This document shows positions 22,201 to 34,200 of a stretch of DNA of 64,000 bases, in pieces. The stretch spans positions 1,798,001 to 1,862,000 of the forward strand of contig JASJZC010000002.1 in the NCBI GenBank assembly GCA_037178855.1, given 5' to 3'. The notes beneath the pieces were generated by a model that worked only from the letters and a program-made list of their open reading frames with translations, made no database searches and was not told the DNA's origin. Every line of letters starts with the position of its first letter. Positions within the stretch are counted from its first letter, which is position 1. The position numbers and the translations under genes were made by a program. The stretch comes from Oscheius sp. JU75 (lineage: Eukaryota; Nematoda; Chromadorea; Rhabditida; Rhabditidae).

Positions 22201-25200
22201 CCGCCCGGCACTAGAGCCCATGACCGTTTCATTCGAAATCCACAACCCTAAAACTGAGATAGTGAGCCGTCCTGGCGCTCTTTCATTGGACTGTACGTGA
22301 AGCCGCCATTTATGACACTATGTCTTCGGATTAAACTTGACAGTAGGTTTTACCCGACAAATACAGAGACAGACAAAAACTGACTTGACTTTTGACTCTC
22401 ACTTCGTCTCTCTTTTTCCCCGCAACCCTAACAGAAATTCGAGCTCTACTTCACACGGGGACCCACGATCAATCCGTAGACTCTCGATTTCAAGTTGCAA
22501 TTCTTCTGCTTTTCGGAGAAAACCCCTAGCATATTGCCCTCGTTAGCTCTGGGAACAGCGGCGAGACCGTTTATTTGCTTGTTTCTTGCTCACACCCATC
22601 CACCCTCAATTTTTCCCGAGGGAAGAGCAATGAGATAGGATTGATCTGCTCTCTCTCTCTCTCTCTCTGCCTCTCGTTCTCCCTGTCCTACTGTCTCTCT
22701 GTCTCTCCCTCTCTCTATCTCTCTGTCTCGTCTCTTATTCATTTCTCATAGTTTTTGTTCAGAATTCTATAATATTCAGTGTTACTTCCAGCCCAGAGCG
22801 TCGCGAGGGTGCCATGAGCTTTCCAAAGGGTTCACTGGAACGGAAGACCCTGACTCTCTCACCCTCTTCCAATTGTTGCCCGAAAGATGGTTCATAGCCC
22901 ATTTCGGTTGCATTTCCAAGGAAGAGAAAGAGAGACAGGGTCTTGGAATGAAGAATAGTCCAGTCATTAGTCCTCTTCCTGTCTCCCTTCCTCACTTTTT
23001 GAAGAAAGAGTACTCCGCCAGGGGGCAATAAAGCGGAATGTCTTCTCGATCTTTCCCTTTTTCAATAAGCCGCCCCACTTTTACTCTTCCAGAGTTCTCT
23101 GTTATTCCGAACCCGAACCATGTTTACTGGTCCTCATTCTCGTTGTTGAGAGTGGACTGGGAGGGGAAAGCGAGAAAAAAAAACTGCTAACCCCTTTTGG
23201 GAGGAAATGAGGATGTGTCAACAGCAGTCGCTGTCCAAATGAAGAGAGATAGAGGGAACCAGAGTTCAGAATTAGTCCATGACTCTCTCTGTCTCTCTTC
23301 TGGTACTCACACATTCCTTGTTCTTTCCTTGACTACCTGGGGACACATTTCATTTCGGATGTCCTGTCTCCAGACAACCTCCCTCCAGAGACTGTCAACC
23401 TACGAGAGGAAACTAAAAGGTTTTTTTTTGGTATGACTCACTAGATCTGACCAATTGTGAGAGACAGAGAGAGGACAGTGAATAGAATCGGTGATCTGAG
23501 CCATACTCTCTGTCACGGTTTCTAGTCTAGTTCTGTCTCATTGTCTCGTAACCCAGTTCCTATTCCTTGCCCATTCCAAGCCTTGAACAGAAATAAAGGT
23601 CCTAACTTGTATGTCGTTCTATTGGAATTGGCCTCTCGGTATCCTGCAGTATTCAAAACAGAGAACAAACAATCTAGAACTTATCTAGTTTACTGACCAA
23701 ATGAGTGTTCCCTCTGTTCCTCAGCCTCGCTGTCTCTTTGTCTCTCTCTCACCACGATCCACCAATTCAGCTGATCCTCTTCCTCAATCCCTAATCTTCC
23801 GCTCTTTCCCTATCCCTCGTTGTAGTTGGCAGCTGTCCTCACCGAGGGACTCCTCATGCCTTGGGCCTCGCGTTTATTGCCGCCAGCCATCGCACCCCCA
23901 CGCGTTTAATTATTTCCCCTTCATCCTGATGGCCCCCCTACTCTCTCACACTCTCTACAATCTTCTTCCCCGTTTTCTCATATGTAGACACACTTGAAGG
24001 ATTACTCTAATTCTTCGCCCCGAAGCATGTCGGAGCCTCATTTCGGGTTCTCGGGAATTGCCCTCCGAGCTCGTTCCTTCTAGCCAGATTCTTTCAGTTT
24101 GTCTGTTTTTATTTCTCTCTGTCTCTCTCAGTCTCCTTGTCTCTCTGTCTCTATGTCTCTCTGCCTATCTCTTTCTAATCGATTCCATGTTTCTGTCTGG
24201 ATTGACATGTGTTCATCAAGAATGAGAAAGACTGAGGGATGGACTCTTTCTTTTTGGTATCTCGAGGGAATCGAGAGAATCACTTCATGCTTTGTGCTTG
24301 TGGACATATTCTCTATTAGTCAGACTTTTCTTGTGGATCTTCTGGTTCAAATCCTGTCATCTGTCTACACGCTTATCGTCCACGCTCATCCTCTTGAGAC
24401 AGACAGAGACAGTGACCAGGAAGAAAAGCCTACCCTCACCCGACTGTTAGTCGTTCTTTCTCTCTGTCCCACCTAACAAATTAATCAACTAGAGCCGAGA
24501 ACCACTGTTGAACACACGAAGAAACGAACAGGCGTCCACGGACGCTCTTTTTCGTGGGTAGTCTGTGTTTCACGGGTCCAAAGACAAGAAAATTCCTGGC
24601 ATTGTTTTCTAGATACCCTTTTGAGAGAAGCTGAAAAGTTCAAGACTGGACAAGAAACTGCAAATTATGAGATGGGAGAACGAAAAATGTCACTGAGTCC
24701 CAGGGGAGGTAAAAGTAGAGAACACGTCCAAACAGGCTCAGTACCTTGCAACCCGTTCTCCAGTCATTTTTCCTCCAATTCTCAGCCATCTCAACCTATC
24801 TGCTCGACCAATTAATCCCGCAATCCAACTTGATATATCTATTACATAGCCGCGGGTCGTGTCAGTGGCCCCTCCTAGAGACAGCTGTTCTGAGAGAGCA
24901 GCTCTTTCTCGGGTAGTAGAAACCCACTTCCTCTCTCTCTCTCTTTGTCTCTCTGTCTTTCTGTCTCTCTGTCTCTTACAAACTGTCAATTAATCAAAAA
25001 GAAAGACTTAGCCTCCGTACTTGGACTCGGACGAGAGAGAGTCACAGTCTCTGGGGATGTTCTCTATCCCCAACTCTTTGCTCACCACGTCTCTTTTCAC
25101 GTCATTGCAATTAGCTACTTCAGTTATTTTGGTTTGCAAAACTTGCCGTATTCTATCCTAGTTATAAAAGTTAAGCAAGAGAGACAACGTTGAGCCTGGT

Positions 25201-28200
25201 TAGTGATTGGTTCGGATCTTATAGAAGGCTGTATCTCTGCCTCGATCCCCATTGTTATTTTCTCTCGGCTTGCCTCAATAGTAGCCTCATTCCCTCTAGG
25301 ATTTATGAGCCACCATAATGAGATGGACCTCCGCCATTCTATTCTTTCTCTCTCTTTTGATCTCTCTCACGCCTCCGCAGACTGAATCTCTGCCTCTTTG
25401 TCTCTCTATCCCTCTCTCTGTCCTTTGGTACATCCCTAAAAGTCAGTGTTAGTTCCGGAAGACTGCCTCTCTATTGAACTTTTTGAACAAAAGGATGCCG
25501 GGGAAGATCAACGAGAATATTTAAGCGGGAATCCTGTATAAATCTGTTGTCAACGTTGCCAAGAAACGCCTAAGCGGTAGTATAAAGATACGATGGTGAA
25601 ATGCATTGTTTGAACACTTGACTCTTTGGATTTTGAAAGCTCTCCATTCTTCAGTTGCCTTATTGCCCGCTCACACGTGACTTTTACCTACTCCTGTTAC
25701 TCAAAGTCTTACACTGTAGAAACTGGAAATGTGTTCGGGGGAAACATGAGACTCTGGAAATTCTTACAGACAGGGACAGGGAGACCCTAGACTTAACTTT
25801 CACCCCTGAGCTCGAGAACAAATAAGCTTTCTCTCTCCCTTCTTTCTCACGCGCCTTATCCATTCAAATCCAGTCTCCCCTTCTTCCTCCCTCTCTTCTC
25901 CCTCCAAAAAGCTTTATTAAATCATGCTCTCAAATTAGGTCTATGATATGACGTCGCTGGACTCTGCCCCGCCGGAGACTTTCGGCAGTGGAAGTGGCTC
26001 GGATCCGCCGTCAGCACCTCTGACCTTCCGGGCACCACCAATCTCCAACTGTGCTCGGAGCATCATCGACCGCAAGCTGCGGAAATTTGCCTCGGAGACG
26101 TCGTTTGTGACCGAGACGGCCTCGGAGAGTAGTCTGGAGAGAGAAGTACCGAGCCGGACCCGCGTTTTCACTGTCCGACCGGTGACCCGAGCCAATGGAG
26201 GAGCTGCACCGAGAAGAAAGAGACACGATTCGGATGCGAGCGGCAGTGCCGGCTCAGATTTGACCGTGGCTTCGGGAGCAGCCACCCCAAGACGGCTACG
26301 GCGTCCAAAAAGCAGCGGTGAGATGCACACAAGCCTGACTTCGGCCACGATCCATTCACTGGAATCTGCAGCCGCGGTGGAGCAGCTGAGACGCCCAAGT
26401 CATGTCTACATGATGGATGACGACTCCGTGCACGAGTTTGAGGACGATGATGGTGGGTTTCTTTTATATTTCTAGAAATGTGTCCCCAGTGGAAAAACCA
26501 AAGAAAATGTTATGAAGAGTTGCTCGGGGATGGGAAATGGTTGACTACAATACATGAAATGTTATGCTCAAACCCGTACGGTCTTGTGGTTCAAAACTTG
26601 CAAACGAAATCGCAGTCTACTGTAAACCGTAGCAATGAAAATGGTATGTAAAGTTGATTGGGTTTGGAGTGGGTCGAACCAACAAGTCTCGCCTCCGTAA
26701 AATTACCAAGTACCGATGCTAACCACCAGCTTACGTGTTCAAGTGGTTAGGATCACTGCTTGGATTCAATGGTACGTTGTTGATTCGATCCCGGTCGGTG
26801 ACAAATCCGTTGTTTCCGACTGTTTTTGGCCATGCCGAGTACGAATCTGATGTCGGAAATCGGTTTTCCCAACTGTTCTGCCAGAAAGAGCCTCTGGTTC
26901 GATTCCTCCCGATGTCAATCCCTGTTACACTTGATCTTACTAGACATTACTACTTGAATCATACAATGTACCCCCTATACCTCAGAGATTACTATCGGTG
27001 TACTGTACTCATTAGATCTGAACCAGTCCAGATCTGAACCATGTAGACCATTCAGAGAAGCAATATGTTGACCAATTGACTCTCATCAGACCGTATGAGT
27101 CGTTCATTTAATGCATACTCATACGATGAAGGATCCTTAGGATACCGTCTTGTACTTGTACAAATTGTAGGCATAGCCCGAAAAATCGAAACCATGCATT
27201 ACGTAGAAGCGCTTGAGTTATACTCTGTCTAATTCTCAGTGGATCGGGTATCAATATCTCTCTAGTTCAGGTAGTTCTGTACTCACACCCTACCCTGGTC
27301 CAATGGAATCCGGAAGCTGTGTCCTTTTCCCCAGTCTATCTGTAAGCTGCCTTGACCTCTCCCGCGTTCGGTGTAAATCTTTTCTCATGACTAGCTAATG
27401 CGTCAGGACAGCTGCATTCTCTCTTCCCCGAATATACTTTTCTTCTACAAAACGACTGCAGCAAAAAAATGACTAGAAGCCCCCAAGGCTGGGATTGGGA
27501 CAATGTAATGCAGTTTTGTTTTCGTTCATCAATCCACCCTCGCCCTGCTCGTTCCCGATTGAATTATTCAGCAGGCGGCAGGGTTCTGAAAAGCCTAGGA
27601 GCGGATATGAGGAGAGTTTTTGGGTGAGACAGGGCACTGTCGCTGCAAGCAAAAGTGCTTATTTACGACAAAATACACTCAGCAAAGGTGTTCTCCAGCG
27701 TCTCGCTATACGATAAGAGCGTTTGTCCTACGTGGTACTCAAACCTGGCTCGTTTGGATCTGTAGTCGGTCTAGTCTATTTCTAACGAAAAGCGACAGTG
27801 GGTCATGTCACGAAAGCCGTCAGTCCCGTCACAAACGCCTCAAAAACCTGTATTTCGCCATTTTATCCATTTAAGAAGTATTTTTTTTTTAAGTTTTGAG
27901 CTCGCCATCGAATTCAGAGCCCTTGAAAACTTACTTGATAGCAAATTCGGGAAAAAAAACTAGAAAGTAACGCTGAAATTGAAGGAATACGTTGGCTGAG
28001 CTTTATTCTTCAAGTTTCAAAAACTGTTGCTAAGCAGGTCTTTTCAATAGTAGAATTTGATAACAACGTCAAAACAAGAAAAAAAACTCCGGAAAACTCA
28101 AAAATTGCAAAAGGAAAAGAAACATTCTTTGTTCTTCACGCCTTGTACCGGCCGTCTGTAAGCCTTCGATTAGCCTTACAATAGCGGCTGCCCCGCTTCA

Positions 28201-31200
28201 CAGTAACAAAAAACTCGGTGTCTTCACTGTGGCAAAATCAAAGTTCTAGAGCGAATCCAAAGTCGTCTTGCCATTGGTAATTATTCAGAAACGAATTCTT
28301 TCTAATTCGCAACAGGACATTTTCTGTCCGTTATTCTCTAGAGTCTGAAACGATAGCGGGAATTAAAAACCGCGAAAACCACCGTTTTTTGGAAAACGGA
28401 AGTAATAGCCGGGTTTCTCGCATAATTCAAATTCTATTAAGGCAATCCCCCTCCGTTTGGCGTTTTGGTTGTTTTTGGTGCCAAACGGGCGAAAAGAAAT
28501 TCTGGCTACCTTAGCACTTTAATAATCACATTGAAGTGAATAGATAGGCGCGAAAGTTAGTCCTTTAACATGTCGCTCTCCGTTGGAAATGGACTATAAC
28601 CGAGTGAGCCATGCGGCCAAAGTTGACGCCGAGATCCAAGAAAGGGAGATGAGCTCAAGCAGTTTACTGTCGCTGTAACAGAAACTATAAAGTTCTCTCA
28701 TGTTCTATCCAGACTGACTGTAGATCCTAGACCTCTCCCCGGTCTCATCTTCTGAGAGAGAGAGAGACACCCCGCTATGAGTCAAGTGGTTATTCTGTAG
28801 TTCTGTGACTAGATCCCTAGCTTTTGAACTGACTAGATCCCTAACTTTTGAACTGATCTCAGAACTTGTACACTTTTTCGAATCAACTTATATTTCCTTA
28901 TTAACAGTCCCTGACTCAGTGCCTCGGAAGAAATTTTTTGGTAAAAAGTCACCAGTATCATCCTTATCAAAGTTCTCGTGTCCTTTCCCTTCTAAAATTA
29001 AATGACAATCATTGGCGTTCTGAACATTTCTGGACTAATTGACTTCGAGGAAATTGTCTGGAAATGGATGGGCATGGTAGTGAACTGAACTAGATACTGT
29101 CTTTCTATACTCTGTACCAAGCATGTCAAGCTTCAAAACTTTAGGTAGTTAAGCAAAGGAACTATCGGATCTGTCTCTCTGTACTTTTGACCCATTCAAT
29201 TTTCTCTCTCCAGGTAGTCAAGCATAGTAACTACCGGTTTTCAACGGGACACTGTCTCTATGTACTTTCGACCAGTTCTGATCATTCTATCCTCTTCAAG
29301 AATCAAGGGGTCAAACTACTATCTCTATGTCCTCTAACTGTATACTGTCTCTCTATCCCAAAGAGTCAGGTGGTCAATAGTTTAGACCATCCCTTCCTCT
29401 CACTCTCCTCGTTTCATCCTAACTATATGTCTTCTCCAACAGAGAAGAGACTCTGGGATAGTAGTCGTTTGTTCCCGAAGTCCATTTCCTCCATCACCAT
29501 CCTTCTCGACTACCCCTTCTCGTCTCACAAAGCCCCCCTTATTTGCGATCCGCTCGTTTCCGTTCTCCTCCTCTCTCTCTCTCTCTCTCTCTCTCGGAGG
29601 GTGGTATGAGAATTTGGAGAGCTGGGAAGAACTTCTAGTGAGAAAGAGAGTCGAGAGTCAGGGTGTTCCAAATCAAATCACGACTCTCCCTCTCTCTCTC
29701 ATCGCTCTCACTCTTTTCGGGAGTAAAAATCCCTTAAGGCTCTTGTTCGGGTTTCGGTCACTGAGCAGTCCCCTCTCTCCTAAGGGCTAGAGAGTCTCTG
29801 AAAGAGTTCGGTTACTGCAGAGAGTCGGGGAAAGGGAGAGAGAGAGGGTGAGTGAGATGGGCGGAGCCGACTCATAAAGCGCGGCAAATTGGGAATGTGC
29901 CGAGTCGATGCTGGAGCAGCTGCATGTGAAGGTGGCGTCGTCCTTGTCGTCTTCCGACCCCCCCGACTATCCAAGGAACTCCCGTCATCATCAGTCAGGA
30001 CAGTCCCCAGTCCGCCACTGTCATCATTCCTAATGGCCAAACTCCGTCGACCTCCTCCTCCGGCGGCATCTATGCCAAGAAGCCCAGTCCCAGGGACAGA
30101 GTTTTGTCCCGACGGACGTCTCATACTCTCCTCTTCGTGCCTGATAGCAACACCCGACGAATCTCGACCGTTTCCGGAAACTCTGTCGCCAGCTGTGCAA
30201 GCTGTCCTTGCCCTTCGGAACTGTCCGAGGAGAGTGACGTCGTCACGACCGACCCGGTCACCTTCTCTCTCAGTCTCTCGCCCGTAAACTCTCGACGGAA
30301 GAGTGTCCAGACCGGAGCTCCGGCCATCGGATTCCGACCGATCAAGAGCTTCGAGAGGCGTGCCAGTCAACCGACCCTGATTCTAGCAGCTAGTGCTACT
30401 CCACCTTCAACAGCCATCCCCGAGACGGCTCCAGCCGCCACGACCCCGGCTCCGAACCCCCTGCCTCTAGATAAGACGAAGATGTTGACGAAGCGCGTCA
30501 GTTGGCTGTCGATGAAGAGTTTGCAGGATGCACAGAATCGCCGTCCGTCAGCTACTGGCTCCGCGAGGGGAAGTCCGTCACGGTCCAGAGCCAGCTGGGG
30601 AAGCCAGCCGCATCTGCTCGATCAGGGAGCCTGTGAGCGGGAGTTTGAATCGGACACGCCGCCACTGGACACGCTCAGTTGGAGCAATGCTGGCAGTTGG
30701 TTTTTTTTTGTGTTATTTGGGGACTTTTCGGGGCCCAATTCACCTCAAAATGGCTTGATATTTGGGAACTCTGAAACTGGAAGACCTGGTTTGTAAGGCT
30801 AAAAAGGAATCTTACACACCTGGGGGATCGAACCCGTCACTTATTGTTCCGTAGTCAGAGCTAACCTTCTGAGCTACGGTGTGAGGGCGGCACCGTTTTT
30901 TTTCCTAGGATACTATAGCTTCTTACTAGTTTTCTCTACTCACGTCACTTTCAGTCTTTTTTCTCCTTTCTCCTTCTCTTCCGCTTCCATAGACACTGGG
31001 CCTAAGAATAAGGGCGCCAGGGGTTCCTAACAAATCTGGTTAGTGTCCGGGAGCGAGAAGAGTGTTTATACCCACGAAAAAAAGGCCAAGAATCCTCTGG
31101 ATTAGAGAGTTGTTTTCTACTCGGTTCTGTGCTCCTCTCTAAACGAGAGAGAACTCGTATTGACATATCATTACCTACGGCGAGCTACCCGTTATTAGAC

Positions 31201-34200
31201 GTCCCCTCGTCCCATTTCGATTTGTCTCCAAAACAACTGGAGCATGGGGGTAAAACCTTAGAGACAGAGAGAGAGACGTGATTTGTCTCTCCAACTTCCG
31301 GGAAGACCCCCTCACACTGTGTCTGTTCACGCAACGACGGCTCTCTGGGAGAGAGAGAGAGCCAAAATGACATTTCCAATTGAATTTCGGGTCCCGAAAT
31401 CCTTCAAGAGGGACTCATTTTTCGCCGAGAAGTGAGACTAACTCTTTTCTTGTATCTTCCTGCAAAAACGGATGTGACGAAACATATTTCGACAGGGTAG
31501 GGGAGGAAAAATTGGGGAAAGTGATGCATTACAAAGTACAAAAAAAAGGCTCGAGCCTGGGAGTCGAACCAACTTGCTGGCCTTTTGTCATGCCACTTGG
31601 CGGGCGTAGGCCGCACCCCCAATATCTGATTGTCTCATGATGGATACCTAACCGGACAAGTACAGTAAGCAAAAAGACCGTAAGACGTACGGGAAAACCC
31701 AAAACCCTATTTTTCCCTCAATGGATCCAAATTTTTCAGACGAGTACGACAATGTGACGCTGATGTACGCGAAACACGAGAAGATTCCGATGAAGGATTT
31801 CGGGAGTGAGATCCGGGCCACGATGGACATTGACCATCTTCTGAACAAGGCCGTCCTGCTTCTCGACCTCCAGGAGACCAGTCTCGAGGAGATTTTTGCC
31901 AAGTAGGCCCAAAATAATCCTACTACACATGGGGGTAGGATAATTTAACGTGGACAGAGGCGTAATGAGGGTGGAATCCTCCCGGGATTTCTGGTAAGCC
32001 CTTCCTTTCTCTGTCGCAGAGGGAGGTCCCAGTTTGTGGAACTTATTTTGGGGAGGAACAAGCAAAGACACATCCGAAAATTAGCTGTCTTCCTCTCTCT
32101 CTCTCTCTCTCTCCTGGAAGACCTCTTCCCGAGTTTATTAATTTCGCGGGGAGCCGCGACAACCCAAACAAGAAAAGAGAAGAGGGAGCTCTAGGAGACT
32201 ATAACAGATTGGGGGATTTTTGGGCAGGGGGGTCTTAAAACTCGTCACTAAATCCCCTGAAATTCGTCTCTATATTCCAATTATCCTAAGAGCTCTAATA
32301 GAAGCCGAAAGTACATGAGTTTTTAAGGTCAAAGACGGCATTTTCTAGTCTTCTGATGTTCTGCAAAGATGTAGCTCTTGAACTGTTCTACAACTTTGCA
32401 GAATAACGCAAAGATCAAAAACGCCGTTTTCAATCCGTAAAATGCATTTGGTCAAAAATGGATGTTCGAACCCAGCTCCTTTTGTATTGTAGTCGGAGCG
32501 CTAACCGACTGCGCCATTCAGGCAAGCTCAATTTCCTGAGAAGAGTCGCTTCTATTACAATTCCAGTTCTCAGTTCAATTTCATCGACGATTCCTTCTCC
32601 CGACACGAGAAGACTTTGCAAAATAGCGGAAGTGGCTTCCTCCCACCAAGTCGCTTTGATTTCGCGAGCCTCGAAGAGTAAGAAAAGCGCATATATCAGA
32701 GTTCGGGGAGATAATAGAGCCAGAGTTCCTTAAGCAGACAATAATAGGTTGGCCGCTGGTGGTCATAAAGTAAAATTGACGTACCTAGAAGTGAGATGGA
32801 AATGATCCTTTTCCGGAGCGTGGGGGCTGCAACAGTTTGTCAGACAGGCAAACATATTTCAGGATCATTCACGAGATGGACATCCAGGAGCCGGAGTTCA
32901 CGTCAGAGCAGGTCCGAAGTGTCCTCTTTACACAGGATGCCGGGAATCAATGTGAGTTTTTGGGCAAAAGTTTGGCTGGAAAAAGAAAAAAAGAGATTGC
33001 CCCGAACCAGGATCGAACTGGTGACCTTTAGATCTTCAGTCTAACGCTCTCCCAACTGAGCTATCGAGGCTATCGAATAAGGGTAAATCCAGTCTGCTAC
33101 TGATTCTCATTCTTATCTGGAAATCATACTAGTCTTTAGGCCCCAGCATTACGGTTTTGAACATCTCTAGGCTTGAAAACCTGTCTAGAACTAAAGTTTA
33201 CCCAAATTGTCCCCTCTGACCAGAAACCTTCTCAAGAGTCCTCTTGAACCTCATGTTTATTCGTATGACCTTCAACGACGCGTGCCGTCTTCGAAGAAGA
33301 CTCCTCCGTCAATGGCACAGTACTTGGGACAGATTCCTCTCTCTCCGGCTTGACCAGGGGGTCCGGCAGGTCCAGGGGCTCCTGGGTTTCCATCGGCGCC
33401 GGGCTGTCCGTCGGGGCCGGGAGGTCCCTTTGGTCCGGGTTGTCCTGAAAGACAGTTCAGTGAGATAGAGACAAAGACAGAGACAGAGACAGAGAGCGAC
33501 AGTCTTACCTGGTGCTCCATCGGCTCCTGGCTGTCCCGGAGGTCCTGGAGGTCCAGAAGGCCCCGGTTCTCCAGCCGGACCTGGTTCACCCGGTACCAAC
33601 GGCTCGCTTTGTGCTGGAGTTCCAGGATTACCTGGAGCTCCCGGTGCTCCAGGGTTTCCAGGTGGTCCGGGTGGTCCCTTCGGTCCAGGTTCTCCTGGAG
33701 CTGCATCTTGTCCAGGCAGTCCAGGCTGTCCCGGAGGACCGGCATCTCCTGGGCCTCCTGGAGGTCCAGGTGGGCCGGGAGGACCCTGAGGACATGGTTT
33801 GCACGGCGGAGGTGTGATGGGTTCACACGGCTGCTGAGGTGGACGACCGGGATTTCCGGGTAGACCGGGGGCTCCCGGTTTGCCGGGTCGTCCGGGCTTG
33901 CCGGGTGTTCCGGCAGGTCCAGCAGGCCCGGGAAGACAACAAGAGTCACAGCTTCCCTGGGCAGCAGCTCCCTGGACTCCGGCATCAGCGTAGCCGGACT
34001 GACGGGCAGTTCTGTTACTGATAGGGACAGTCTTCAATGCATTGACTTCCGACCAGATGTCCTTAGCCGCTCCCTGAAACAGAACACTTAATCTCATTGT
34101 CTCTCTGTCTCTCTGCATCTCTCTCTCTCTCTGTCGCTTACCTTACAGTAGCTGATCTCATTGTGCATACTCTTCTTGACATGATGGACATAGTTGTAGA

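Noticed and set aside
29780-30370. A 196-codon open frame on the minus strand opposite an SLC4A11-like gene exon.
   Set aside because: The plus strand has a phase-consistent exon (29976-30695) with phosphosite-rich coding that joins neighbours on both sides. The minus frame is its reverse shadow plus CT-repeat translation and has no splice support.
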